Shown here piece by piece: positions 38,363 through 49,400 of a stretch of DNA of 64,000 bases. Origin of the DNA: Streptococcus cuniculipharyngis (GTDB lineage: Bacteria > Bacillota > Bacilli > Lactobacillales > Streptococcaceae). The position numbers and the translations under genes were made by a program. The notes beneath the pieces are model-generated. The model was not told the origin of the DNA. It worked only from the letters and a program-made list of their open reading frames with translations, and did not search any database. Numbering within the stretch: position 1 is the stretch's first letter; each line of letters opens with the position of its first letter. The stretch is taken from assembly GCF_007859195.1 (NCBI RefSeq), contig NZ_VOHL01000001.1:496001-560000 (forward strand), given 5' to 3'.

Positions 38363-39154
38363 TTACTTTCCAGTAAATTTCGGACGACGACGCTCACCGT
38401 AAGCCCGCACACCTTCTTTAAAATCTTCCTTGAATGCCAATTCTTCCTGCAAGCTTAATTCAACTTTGGTATAGGCTTCCCAGCCTTCAAAAGATGAAGC
38501 CCAAACCATTTCTTTGATGGCTCTGTAAGAATTAACGGAACCACGTAAAAGGCGTTTGATTAACTGATTTGTCGTCCGCTCGAGCTTATCTGACTCACAA
38601 AGGCGATAGACAATGCCATATTCCAAAGCTTTTTCAGCCGATAACCCCTCACCCGTCATGGCTAATTGAGTAGCACGCGTTGTGCCGATGGCACGACTCA
38701 TCAAGAATAGACCACCCGCATCCGGAGCCAAACCAACATTGACAAAAGCCTGGATAAATTTAGTTTGTTCAGTTGCAACTACAAAATCAGCTGCCACAGC
38801 CATATTGGCCGCCGCTCCTGCTACTGCCCCATCAATGCTCATAATCACTGGTTTTGGCAACCGTTTCAGCGTAAATGAAATTTGATTAACCAAGTCAGCA
38901 ATCAGGACCAAAGACTGAACATCATCAGCCTCCACTGCTCGCTGCATTTCCACCAAATCACCACCAACTGAAAAAACCTTACCATTAGCCTGAATCACTA
39001 ACAATTTAACGGTCTCATCCTGTCCAGCCTTGGCCAAAGCATCTAAAATCTCTTGGCAGACTGGAATATTAAAGCCATTTGAAACTTCCGGACGATTAAA
39101 GGTCAAAACCGCGACCTCATCCTTCACCTCATAAAGAATTCCCTTATAAGTCAT
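38363..39154 (-). CDS. fabM: Trans-2-decenoyl-ACP isomerase FabM
   Basis: Crotonase-fold enzyme of 263 residues that isomerises trans-2- to cis-3-decenoyl-ACP and so makes unsaturated fatty acids in streptococci. It has [17 protein letters not shown], the oxyanion segment [15 protein letters not shown] and [20 protein letters not shown]. The start is ATG 39154 ([14 protein letters not shown]) with AAAGGA upstream; upstream in-frame codons overlap the FabT box region. Generic enoyl-CoA hydratase is the alternative, but its place ahead of fabT-fabH supports FabM. Confidence 0.88.
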   Translation of the reverse strand: MTYKGILYEVKDEVAVLTFNRPEVSNGFNIPVCQEILDALAKAGQDETVKLLVIQANGKVFSVGGDLVEMQRAVEADDVQSLVLIADLVNQISFTLKRLPKPVIMSIDGAVAGAAANMAVAADFVVATEQTKFIQAFVNVGLAPDAGGLFLMSRAIGTTRATQLAMTGEGLSAEKALEYGIVYRLCESDKLERTTNQLIKRLLRGSVNSYRAIKEMVWASSFEGWEAYTKVELSLQEELAFKEDFKEGVRAYGERRRPKFTGK

Positions 39155-39182
39155 ATTTTTTCCTTTCACACTCATCTCCAAA

Positions 39183-39198
39183 AGTTTGATAATCAAAT
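39183..39198. promoter_or_regulatory. FabT operator upstream of fabM
   Basis: AGTTTGATAATCAAAT, the reverse complement of the fabK box (36498-36513) at all 16 positions. It ends 29 bases before the fabM ATG. Confidence 0.7.
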
Positions 39199-39597
39199 AA
39201 TTTTTGATGAATGATTTTATTCTACAAGAAATTACTCAAATGTGCAAGGCAAAATTTCGCACAGTCCTCTGTTCAATCCTAGTACAAGTTTATAATAAAA
39301 CAAAATAATTAGAAAAAGATGGAGTTTAAACAAGATTTTTGGTGATTCCAATAATAAGCCCCAACAAACTTTTATAAGGAGCTGTATTTGTATAAGTTAC
39401 CACTATTGCCAGAATTAATTAATATTATCTGACAAATTATACAAAAAATTTTGAACAAAACATAAAAAATCTCCTCAACGACAAAAAACAAGCACTTGGT
39501 AAGAGAAGATTTTATACATTTCTATTTTTTTCTAATATTTTCTTGAATTCATTAGAAACTATCAAAATACCCAACTGCCCAATGATTGAATCAACTA
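39199..39597. other. AT-rich intergenic region, no gene seen
   Basis: About 400 AT-rich bases between fabM and the NUDIX gene. I find no convincing coding frame with a ribosome site and no RNA gene. At 39466-39515 an imperfect inverted repeat (AAAATCTcCTC / GAGaAGATTTT) may end the NUDIX transcript. Confidence 0.4.
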
Positions 39598-40086
39598 TCA
39601 GGGTTGTTTAACCTGCCAATTTTGATAATGAATAGCCTCAAAAGGTATCGCTGGCTGAGTCAAGCTGGCCTTGACCCATAATATTAGGGGAGAGGCATTA
39701 GCCTCAGTCAAATCATCTAAGGGGACCCAAGAAGCCCCCGATGAATCATTCTTTCCCTCAAGCAAGGCTAACGACGCTACTGCCCCTTGATCCGGCAAGA
39801 GTTCAATATCATAAAGGGCAAACTGATGGTACAAGATGGTCTCCTTACCAAGTTCTTGCACAAAAACATCAGCGATAGAGGGCTGGCTAAGCGGCTTGAC
39901 TTTATAGCCTGTTTCTTCTAACAACTCCCTTTTCAGGGTCTGGACCAAACTCTCACCACTTTCTTGACCCCCTCCTGGTAAATCATAGCGACCACGATAA
40001 GGTCTTCTCGTTTTGCCAATACACAAGAGCCTACCTTCCTTGACACACAAGCCATAAACTCCAAAATGCTTTATCAGCTTTGCCAT
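39598..40086 (-). CDS. NUDIX hydrolase
   Basis: Cytoplasmic pyrophosphohydrolase of 162 residues. It has a Nudix box beginning GGGQESGESLVQTLKRELLE and continuing ETGYKV (about 37-62), with the metal-binding RELLEE core intact. The substrate (nucleotide or nucleotide sugar) is unknown. It starts 4 bases after the MFS gene and is probably co-transcribed with it. Confidence 0.88.
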   Translation of the reverse strand: MAKLIKHFGVYGLCVKEGRLLCIGKTRRPYRGRYDLPGGGQESGESLVQTLKRELLEETGYKVKPLSQPSIADVFVQELGKETILYHQFALYDIELLPDQGAVASLALLEGKNDSSGASWVPLDDLTEANASPLILWVKASLTQPAIPFEAIHYQNWQVKQP

Positions 40087-40090
40087 GCTC

Positions 40091-41317
40091 TTAACCTTTC
40101 TTTGACTTAAAACTCAATAGGAGCAAGCAGACCAGAGCCAGTCCTGTAAAAATCAGCCAGCTGACAGACAAGTTCCACACCACTAGGGCACTAAAAACAG
40201 CAGTTCCCAAGGGCATGGCTGCAATTGACAAGACTGCCAAGGCACTACTAGTCTGGGCCAACATATGGCTTGGAACATTGGCCATCAAAAGACTGTCAAT
40301 TTTAGGATTGACCTTGCCGCTAAGATAGAAAAGAAAGGCAATAACCAGAAATGATAACAGATGGGGTAAACGCAAACTGTTGAAAAGTCCTAGCAGAGCC
40401 AGTAACAAGCTCGCACCTTTGAGAATAGTGAAAATATCAGCCTTGCCGAAAAAATCATTAGGGGTCAAACTACCAACAATCATGCCCCCCATCATCATGG
40501 CTTGAATGAGAAAGATAGAGGTAGAATAAGAAAAATCAGCAAAAGGCACGCGGAGAAAGTAAATGTTATACATGGCCACCAAGGCACCGCCGAGGGCATT
40601 GACCAACAAAACACAGGTCAGGGTCAAGAGAAGACTGCCCTCTTGTTGACTTTGAAAAACTTGCTCCAAATTCTTGAAAATATCCCTAAAGGACTCTGCC
40701 AGACCCTTGTCCTCGCTTACCACAGGAGGATGAGAAAGACTTTGACGATTAAGATAGAGAATGACAGAAGATAGTAAGAAACAGAGAGCGTTGATTACCG
40801 CCACTAGACCAAAACGATTTTGGCTAAGTGATAAAAGCCAGACGCCAAAGGCCTGTCCGCCCAACATGCAAACAAAGGAAATAAACTGGTTGAAGGAGTA
40901 AGCCTCCATCAAATCTTCTTCAGCAATATTGTGCTGAAAGATTGGCATTTCCAAACCACCACGGTAGTCGCTAATCATATCTGACATCAGATTTATCAAG
41001 CAGACACAAGAGAAAGCCAACCAAGTTAGGGAGCCAGATAAAAGACCAACCAACAAGAAAAGCAGGGTTTGCAGGAAACCAAAGGTCACCAACCACTTCA
41101 TCTTCTGTTGCGTCCTGTCCGCTTGCATACCAATAAAAATGCTAAAAATAGATGGGACAAAAACGATAACATTGGCAAGCCCAACCGCCAACTCTGGCTG
41201 GGGCATCAGAGAGGCATAAACCACAAAAACCAGATTGTAAATCGAGGCACCAAAGCGATTGAAAAAATTGGCCGCTGCCAAAACCCGATACAGTTTATGA
41301 CGTAATAATAGATTCAT
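40091..41317 (-). CDS. Major facilitator superfamily transporter
   Basis: Membrane efflux-type transporter of 408 residues with about twelve hydrophobic segments. It has the intracellular loop FIGMQADRTQQKMKWLV between helices 2 and 3, a degenerate form of the MFS GxxxDRxGRR motif. I choose ATG 41317 since GAGGTG lies 6 bases upstream; a GTG 9 bases earlier overlaps that site. MefA-like and multidrug members share this layout, but the substrate is not evident. Confidence 0.85.
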   Translation of the reverse strand: MNLLLRHKLYRVLAAANFFNRFGASIYNLVFVVYASLMPQPELAVGLANVIVFVPSIFSIFIGMQADRTQQKMKWLVTFGFLQTLLFLLVGLLSGSLTWLAFSCVCLINLMSDMISDYRGGLEMPIFQHNIAEEDLMEAYSFNQFISFVCMLGGQAFGVWLLSLSQNRFGLVAVINALCFLLSSVILYLNRQSLSHPPVVSEDKGLAESFRDIFKNLEQVFQSQQEGSLLLTLTCVLLVNALGGALVAMYNIYFLRVPFADFSYSTSIFLIQAMMMGGMIVGSLTPNDFFGKADIFTILKGASLLLALLGLFNSLRLPHLLSFLVIAFLFYLSGKVNPKIDSLLMANVPSHMLAQTSSALAVLSIAAMPLGTAVFSALVVWNLSVSWLIFTGLALVCLLLLSFKSKKG

Positions 41318-41484
41318 ACTAATCACCTCAAAAAATAGTTAGTCAAATAAGCAGATAAATTTGAAGCATCTCATCCAATAAACAAGAATTAAGGTGCTCG
41401 TAAGAGTAGGCATAAAAACAATTCAAAAGAAAGAACTGCAACACTATCTATATCCATTATATCCTGAATTTTTAATTATTTTAT

Positions 41485-41527
41485 AAAATCGCATATATGA
41501 AATTTATTTTTTCATATATGCGATTTT
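41485..41527. terminator. Perfect 18-bp hairpin downstream of the rgg gene
   Basis: AAAATCGCATATATGAAA and TTTCATATATGCGATTTT pair perfectly around a 7-base loop, with A and T runs on both sides, so it could work in either direction. It lies in the 304-base gap 41318-41621. I looked there for a short hydrophobic peptide (SHP-type) gene partnered with the Rgg and did not find one. Confidence 0.7.
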
Positions 41528-41621
41528 TCAATCTATAACTTCTAAGATATCTAATGGGATTAGATAATTTACTAGTCGACTTTGGTGGCTTACCTGTTCC
41601 ACACTTAAAAATATCATTATT

Positions 41622-42485
41622 TCAATCATTTTTATCACGATTTAAGTTCATTATTCTCAATTTTAAAATAGTTAACAATTCTGGATTGTTCAATATTTCT
41701 AAGCCTTTAACATAAGCTTCTAACTCAGCTAAAGCTAACTTTGACATTTTATAGTCAGCACACATTTTCAAAAAAGTCAGAAGGATTTGCTCAAAAATAT
41801 CTTGATAAGTTAGTATATTTTGTAGCTTTTCAGCAAAATAGTCTACATAATAATAGATATCACGATCCACAAATTCTGAAATAAGATTGATTAATATTTG
41901 TTTTACTTTTCGTCTCATATCTGGTAATTCTCCGTAGAGTACTACTTTAGGTAAAAATTCTTTTCCTAAAAACACAATATCCTCATCAGATAAAAATGGA
42001 ATTGTATTACCAAATACATAAAGTTCATAATTAGTCCAGTCTTCTATAGAATAAAGGTAATGGGTAACCCTCTCTCTTTCTTCCCCACTAGCCAGTTCAC
42101 TGGAACCATCTAATATGTATAAAATATTTTTTACAATAGCATAATTTAAGAAAGAGCAGGTATCAGATTGTTTATATTTTTCCTTTAGATTTATCAATCC
42201 CTGCTTATCTTGAGCCTGAAATAACTCGTTAATCTTTTCTGCCTCTCTAACAAAGAGAGGTTTTTGATAATTGTAAAGGGCATAACCAAATTCTTCAAAA
42301 GTCATATGGATTCCTTCAATGGCGATTAATAACTTATCTGCCGAAAGCATTGACTGACCTGTTTCAAATTTGGACAGTTGTGAAACAGACAAACCATCCC
42401 TTGCCACTTCTTTTTGTTTAATCCCTCTAGCTAGGCGTAGTTCCTTGTAAAATTCACCAAGATTTAATTTATCCTCCGCTTTCAT
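41622..42485 (-). CDS. Rgg/GadR/MutR family transcriptional regulator
   Basis: Cytoplasmic regulator of 287 residues. An N-terminal XRE helix-turn-helix (RGIKQKEVARDGLSVSQLSK, about 20-39; then FETGQSMLSADKLL) is followed by the long helical C-terminal domain of Rgg proteins (YNYQKPLFVREAEKINELFQ). AAGGAG precedes the ATG. Some Rggs sense SHP peptides, others do not; no SHP gene is visible nearby. The neighbouring hydratase gene is separated by a terminator. Confidence 0.88.
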   Translation of the reverse strand: MKAEDKLNLGEFYKELRLARGIKQKEVARDGLSVSQLSKFETGQSMLSADKLLIAIEGIHMTFEEFGYALYNYQKPLFVREAEKINELFQAQDKQGLINLKEKYKQSDTCSFLNYAIVKNILYILDGSSELASGEERERVTHYLYSIEDWTNYELYVFGNTIPFLSDEDIVFLGKEFLPKVVLYGELPDMRRKVKQILINLISEFVDRDIYYYVDYFAEKLQNILTYQDIFEQILLTFLKMCADYKMSKLALAELEAYVKGLEILNNPELLTILKLRIMNLNRDKND

Positions 42486-42512
42486 TTCACTCAGCTCCTT
42501 TTCTGCAGAAAC

Positions 42513-42538
42513 AACCTTGAAGCCATGACTTCAAGGTT
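42513..42538 (-). terminator. Hairpin between the hydratase-like gene and rgg
   Basis: Perfect 10-bp stem AACCTTGAAG / CTTCAAGGTT with a 6-base loop just beyond the hydratase-like stop codon. The T-run is short on both strands. Confidence 0.65.
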
Positions 42539-42551
42539 AGTTTTCTATTAA

Positions 42552-43301
42552 TTATTCTGTAACAGTCAACTCAACCTCACCGACCGTATCATAGACTGCC
42601 TTATAGGTACCGACTTCCAGTTTCACTGGCATGACAAAGGTGCCTGATGAGACAAACATACCTGCTGGCAAGGTCTTACCATGTTGATCCAGGGTATCCA
42701 CCAACCATTTTAGGGAATTGATTGGGTGACCCAGAACCTCGGTTGAGCGTCCTTCCGTAACCAAATCACCATTGAAAAAGAGTTGACCAGAAATATCAGC
42801 AATATCTTCCAAAGTCAATTTCTGAGCTTTGCCATAAGCCACCCCACCATTGACCGCACCATCAGCAATGACCTCATAAAGCGACGTATGCGGGAACCAA
42901 TCCGCATAGCGAGCATCTGGCACTTCCAGACCTGGAGCAACACGGCACTTAGCCATCAATTCTTCCAAAGAATCCGTCGGCAAGAGTTCCTCATCTGTCA
43001 AAAAGACCAGCTCCAACTCCAAGAGGGGTTGATTGTATTGACTGAGTGAATAGGTCGATTTAACCGTTACATCCGTCATGCCGCCATAAAGAGGGGAGTC
43101 ACTAGCAAATAAATCTTGTGTTTTTTGACTAGTTAGACTGATTTTATAACCTTTTAAGACTTCCCCATCTGCTTCTTTCAAAGCCAAAACAGCATCTTGA
43201 ACAGCATAGGCCTCTTCCTTGGTCTTGGCTTCAACCAGACCTAATGGTAGGGGGCTATTGGTTTTATAGGCTTGGTATAATTTTTCAACACTTGTCATCA
43301 T
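42552..43301 (-). CDS. Fumarylacetoacetate hydrolase-family protein (2-keto-4-pentenoate hydratase-like)
   Basis: Cytoplasmic protein of 249 residues related to MhpD/HpaH hydratases. It has YKISLTSQKTQDLFASDSPL near the N-terminus, the metal-site segment LLELELVFLTDEEL (ExE) and VAPGLEVPDARYAD. No aromatic-degradation genes are nearby, so the true substrate is unclear. AAGGAG lies 5 bases before the ATG. It appears to be a single-gene unit. Confidence 0.78.
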   Translation of the reverse strand: MMTSVEKLYQAYKTNSPLPLGLVEAKTKEEAYAVQDAVLALKEADGEVLKGYKISLTSQKTQDLFASDSPLYGGMTDVTVKSTYSLSQYNQPLLELELVFLTDEELLPTDSLEELMAKCRVAPGLEVPDARYADWFPHTSLYEVIADGAVNGGVAYGKAQKLTLEDIADISGQLFFNGDLVTEGRSTEVLGHPINSLKWLVDTLDQHGKTLPAGMFVSSGTFVMPVKLEVGTYKAVYDTVGEVELTVTE

Positions 43302-43421
43302 CGTATCTCCTTGTTTTTTTATTCTATTATAAGGCAGAAGGTTGTTAGTGTCAATAAATTTTCAGAAAAATCTTTATAGAAAAATTCTTCCCATTACTCT
43401 ATCAGCTTTTATTGATGCCAT

Positions 43422-43456
43422 TAAAAATCAATGAGGGCCTTTGGACCCCCATTGAT
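43422..43456 (-). terminator. Terminator of the GH31 gene
   Basis: Stem ATCAATGgGGG / CCCtCATTGAT (one mismatch) followed by TTTTTA on the minus strand, 17 bases after the stop codon. Confidence 0.8.
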
Positions 43457-43472
43457 AACTCAAACGACTAAC

Positions 43473-46400
43473 TTAGTCTTCTTTTTTACGTAAACCTAGT
43501 CCTGCTAATAGGCTTAGTCCCAAACCAGTCAGACTCAGAAGAAGGCTGCTTTGACTAGCTGTCTTAGGCAATTCCTGCTGACTGACCGCTTGATTGATAC
43601 TAGTTGGTTTTGGTTGAGTCATGGCTTGTTCAACCTTAGCAACCAATTGTTGATAGTCTTGCGGATTAGTTTGCGCTAGACTCAGTGGTGAGTGTGTTTT
43701 AGCTACAGGCTGACAAGACTCTTCAACCATTGATTTTTTCACTTCTTCCAATGGATAAGTTGGGTATTCTACCTCTTCCGGTTGACCTACCGCAAAGTCA
43801 TACCTCGGTACTTCTACGCTTTCCGGAGTGCCGACTGCAAAGTCATACTTCGGTACTTCTACAGTCTCTGGTTGGCCGACTGCAAAGTCATACTTCGGTA
43901 CTTCTACGCTCTCTGGTTGGCCTACCGCAAAGTCATACTTCGGTACTTCTACAGTTTCTGGTTGACCTACCGCAAAATCATACTTCGGCACTTCTACAGT
44001 CTCTGGTTGGCCGACTGCAAAGTCATACTTCGGTACTTCTACGCTCTCTGGTTGGCCTACCGCAAAGTCATACTTCGGTACTTCTACAGTTTCTGGTTGA
44101 CCTACCGCAAAGTCATACTTCGGCACTTCTACAGTTTCTGGTTGACCGACTGCAAAATCATACTTCGGTACTTCTACAGTCTCTGGTTGACCGACTGCAA
44201 AGTCATACTTCGGTACTTCTACAGTTTCTGGTTGACCTACCGCAAAGTCATACTTCGGTACTTCTACGCTTTCCGGAGTACCGACTGCAAAGTCATACCG
44301 GGGCACTTCTACGCTTTCCGGAGTACCGACTGCAAAGTCATACCGGGGCACTTCTACGCTTTCCGGAGTGCCGACTTGAGTCTCATATTCTGGTGTCAAG
44401 CCGTTCAGGAGACCGACAATCCAGTCTAGGCTCTCACGGTTCCATTCACCAGCCTCAATCAACTGAGCTTTGCCTGCTTCAATCTCAGCTAGAACGTGCT
44501 CATTCTTGGCACCTTGCAAACGTTCGCGAGCTGCTGCTAGAGCTTGTTCCCATGGGCTTTCATCAAGTTCAGGTTTCAAGGCATTCAGAACACCAACAAT
44601 CCAATCCATGCTTTCTGGGGTCCACTGGTTATTGTCTTTCAACTCTTGACGAGCAGCTTCAAGTTCTGCCAAGACACCTTCGTTTTTAGCGCCTTGCAAA
44701 CGTTCTTGGGCTGCCGCTAGAGCCTTATTCCATGGTGTTTCATCTAGTTGCTCAATCTCAGCTTGGGCATCTGGCATGACATAGACCTCTTGACCAGAGA
44801 TAAAGCCTCCTAGACTACCTAACCAGTTAATTTTGACAAAGCGACCCTTGGTATCTGGATTGAAGAGGGCAACCTTATCTTGATTATTGTAGTCCCAAAG
44901 AATGTATTTGCCCTTGTTAGCAGGGGTGTAATTGACACCGTCTTCACTAACTTCTAGCGATAGGGCAATCACGGTTCCATTTCCAGCGTCAGGACGTGGG
45001 ACATAAACCAAATGGTCAAGGTTGACTGATTTGCCCATATCAAGGACAAGAGAAGATGGCACGGCATCTGGATTTTCCCAATCACTATGGTAGAGGGTGT
45101 TTTCATCGCCATCAATCAAGCGATTAACGTCGTAGCCTGCTTGGTCTGCTGCTTCTGCCCGAGCACTTACTGGAACATAGCGACGACTTGGTGTTTTAGC
45201 CAAGGTTTGACCGGTAATGGTACTTGGAGCTGATTTACCAAGTGGGTTGACCGCAGACACGCGTAGCTTGTAGCTAGTGCTTGGGTCAAGGCTATAAAGG
45301 TCAAAGCTGGTTTCCTCAGTACGAGCTACCTCAACATAGCGAGTTTCGCCATTCTCGGTTACCTCTTTTTCAATGATGTAACGTCTTGCTTCTGGGCTAG
45401 CATCCCAACTCAAACTTAAACTACCTTGTGTTTCACGACCGACTTGGAGATTAAGCGGTGCTACTGGCACTTGATTGTAGGTTTCAGCTGAACGGACAGG
45501 CTCATTGTTGACAGATGTAACTGCTTGATTGTTACCAACTAGGATACCTTCATTACTGCTGAAGTCTAGGGTCACATCTTTAAGAGCTTTCAGACGGACA
45601 GTTGCCACTGCTCCTGAACCAGTCATGAGTGGCTTGTCGCCAAAGTTGACAAAGGTAAAGACAACATCTGTTTCAGAACCACGTGTTTTCACGTTGGAGA
45701 AGTTTTCCGCCTGTTTGGTAAAGGCATTGTTGGCTGTGACCTTATTACCAACAACAGCCAAGGCACTAGCATCCAACTTGAAGGTTGAAGTCAAGGCATT
45801 CACTCGGTTGAGGTCTTCTGCCATGAGGGTTACTTCGGTCTCCTCACCAGCTTTCAATTCCAATTTATTGCTAGTAAAGTAGAGATGGCCGGTTGGTTTT
45901 TGCGTTTCTGGTCTAGCGATGCCACCTTCTAATTGGGTCGCGATAACATTGATGTCTTGAGCGTCAATCAAGCCATTCTTATTGCTATCCACATGCTTGA
46001 TATAATCAAAGTCATTGTCAACGCTCCGCAAGCCGGTGTAGTTGAGGAAGGACGTTTTATCATCTTCAGTAATCTTGCCATCGTTGTTGATGTCACCTGG
46101 AACAATCATCTTGCTACCTGGTTTCTTGAAGAAGAGCAATTCTTCACCAGAGATATAACCATTGTGGCTGTTGCTGATGTTCATGTAAATGTAGCGAGCC
46201 TTGCGGTCAACATTTAATTTCTTGACCTTAGTTTCGCCACGCCAGTCAGCTTGGTAAGCGTCACTCCAGTCTTCACCATCTTCACTAAATTGGAAGGTTG
46301 CCCAGTTAATCTTACCGTTACGACCACCATCGCCACGTTGATGGTACTCGAGATAATCCAAGTCATAGATACCACCGAGGTCGATTTGAATATAAGAATT

Positions 46401-49400
46401 TTTCTCTACCTTGGTCTTCCAATCACTGTGGAAAATATCACCTTTCTTCTTGTTGAAGAACTTGTCGATACCTTGACCCTTTTGTTGTTTGATGTTGGTG
46501 TCAACCTTGGTAGGATCGATGTCAATGGCATTCAACCATGGGTCCTCACTGGTCTTGGCATTGACGACATTGGTCCAATCAGAAACGCCCTTGGCATTGA
46601 CTGCACGCACTTCAAAGCTATGGCTGCTAGCGTATGGCAAATCACCAAAGTTAAATTCAGTTGCCTTGATGCCACTGTAAACCACGCCATTATGGCGAAC
46701 TTGGTAGCTTTCTGCCCCTTCTGACGGTGACCAAGTTACCTTCATGCTGTTTGATGAGATAAAGCTTTCTGGCACAGCCAAGTTCTCTGGCATAGCTGGA
46801 AGAGCAAGATTTTCTGGCACTTCTTTTGGCTTGGCTTGGTTGGTGTAGCCGTCCAAAGTCACTTGAATGTCAGACTGGGTCACATCAAGCTTGGCCAATT
46901 TAACCTTAACCAGTGGATTTTTCACCACTTCAAGGTTTTGAATGTCGCTACTACGAGGGTTGTAAGTGTCCATCTTCGGTGTAGCGTCATAGTAGAAGAC
47001 ATTGCTGCCAGCCTTGTATTCTTCCAAACTGTTGACACGTCTGAGGGTCACTTCTTGACCGTTGACGGTTGCGGTAACATTATTGACATCTTGGGAAACA
47101 TTGACATGAAGTTCTGTCGTTTTTTCTTTCACAAAACCATCAAAACTACCTTGAGTACGGTTAATGGTCAAAACTGCTTGACCAACTTGGTTGGAGTCAG
47201 CAGCATGGCTTTCAATCAGAGTAGTTGCTAGCTGACCAGTCTTGTAACCAATTGTTGTACCATCATCTTCATAAAGCTTGAATTGACTACCTTGATGTGG
47301 ATAGAATTGCAGTAAACGATTGCTACGGTCAATCTCTTCTGGGTTGTTATTGGCATTGACCATTGGGATAATAGCACCGTTCTTAACAAAGACTGGAATC
47401 TTCCAAAGTGGGGCTGCAAAGCCATTGATAACCTGACCACCCTCGTATTTCTCACCAGTGTAGAAGTCTAGCCATTCGACACCATTTGGCAGGTAGATAT
47501 TATCACGAACATCATCACCGTTAGCTTTCATGGCTGTATTTTTATAAACTGGTGCCACAAGGAAGCTATCCCCATACATGTACTGGTATTGCACCGCCTT
47601 GGTGTAGTTAATCATGTCATCTGGGAAATCCATCAGCATGGCACGGACAATCGGTTTACCAGAGCTTGCCGCATCATGACCGTATGAATAGGCATACGGT
47701 AGCAAGGTTGACTTGGTCTTGAGCGAGATACGGTTAAGGTCGGTAATTCTGTCGTCAAATGAGAATGGTGTTTTTGGCTTAGCCCCCCAACCATCAATAT
47801 TCATCATGACTGAGCTAAAGGTTTTCCACTGATATTCACGGGCATTGATGACAGGGTCTGCTCCGCCAAAGATACCATCCATATCAGAACCTACGTTTGG
47901 ATTACCAGACAAGCCCATACCGATATAGGTTGGAATGTGGAAACGGATATACTCCCACTGACCGCCAACCTGGTCACCACTCCAGATAGAGGCCGCACGC
48001 TGGGTACCAGCCCAACCATCAAGAGAAACGATAAATGGACGAGCGCTTTCTGGACTCTTTTCTGTCAACAGTTTTGAAGCCGCATCAACCCCATTGAGAC
48101 CGAAGGAATAACCAGGACCTACCCAGGCCACGTCAGTTTTAACCGCACGAATACCAGCCTCTGTTACCTCTTTGTCAAAATCACGATGGAGAATTGGATT
48201 TTTCTTAGGGTCAGTGTCATAGAGGTCAGACTGGGTCCAAAGACCAACCTTAATCCCTCTTTCCTTGGCATAATCAACAAAGGATTTCAGATTTTGAATA
48301 TTGGCATCAATATTTGACTCTTGACCATACCCTGAACCATAACCATCATTTGGCATGAAGTAAGAAATTGGCATATCATAGTTCTTATAGCGGTCAATAA
48401 CCGCACGAGCCGAGAACTTGTAGTTGTTTTTCTCACCATTGAGTGACTCTTGAACGGCTTGAGGACGTTTATCCTCTGGCAGTTGATTTGGTTGATACTC
48501 ACGGTAGTACTTGCCATCAAGAAGCACTGCTCCTGGTGTCCCTTCTGGAACTTCTACCCAGTAATCACGGTTGTAGGTGTTAAGATGTCCTAAGTAGTTG
48601 GCAAACTCTGGCAAGACCGCTGGTGCCCCTGTCAACTCATAGTAGGCCCGTAAAATCTCAGTGGCATCCTTTCCTGGGCTAACAAAGTAGTAGGCATCAA
48701 AGCGTTCTTCCTTGTGGCTGCTAGTCAGGAGTTTATCATTATTGGTTCCGAAATCGTACTGCCCTTGTTTGAACGTATTACGCAGAACGCCATAACCACG
48801 CGTTGACCAGTAGAATGGACTTGGTGAAGCGACCCCACCGTCAACCCAGTTATTTTCATTGACGATATTGATTTTTTCGCCCTTATGCGTGAAGCGACCA
48901 TTTTGCATCCCACCACCGAAGAAATACTCATTTTTCCCTTGGGAAAGGGTTTGAGTAGTGCTGTCTTTGTCAAATTGCACCGGCAAAACTTCCTTGGTGA
49001 TGACACGGTCAGTCGCCTTGTCAACAATGCTCATGCGAGCCGTTAGCTTGTCAAAGACCAATTTGAGCGTATCTGTTTCAACGACATAACTACTATCATC
49101 TGTCACTAAGCGACCAATGGTGCCATATTGGGCCTGATAGGCAGCCTTGTCCTTAATGGTGATGGTTGCTGGACGGTCTGCACGACTTGGCACTGGTGTA
49201 TCAACAAATTCCGCGTCAGCTTTTTCAATATTATAGCGGAAAACATTATCCGTATAGAGGTTGAGCTTTGCTTTTTGACCTGTTTCAAAGCGGATAAGGG
49301 CCTGACCATTGGCAAAAGTAAAGTCAGTAATAGCACCAAGACCATTGGCTGGCTTTTCAAATGGTAGGTCTGGTAGGACATCATCTGGTGTGCCACCTCC

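Noticed and set aside
41529-41700. Possible SHP-type peptide gene near the Rgg regulator
   Set aside because: A plus-strand ATG at 41551 opens a frame running into the rgg gene. Its product (MGLDNLLVDFGG...) is not a short lysine-rich hydrophobic peptide and has no ribosome site.
43746-44375. CRISPR-like regular spacing at 45 bases
   Set aside because: The repeats are directly adjacent, in frame and without unique spacers; protein-coding tandem repeats.
43782-44429. Second plus-strand frame (215 codons) in the same array
   Set aside because: Same cause: the repeat length is a multiple of three, so a frame open in one unit stays open in all.
43730-44689. Long open frame (319 codons) on the plus strand across the GH31 repeats
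   Set aside because: It mirrors the 45-bp repeat on the coding strand, has no ribosome site and gives a monotonous Leu/Ser/His-rich product; a repeat artefact.
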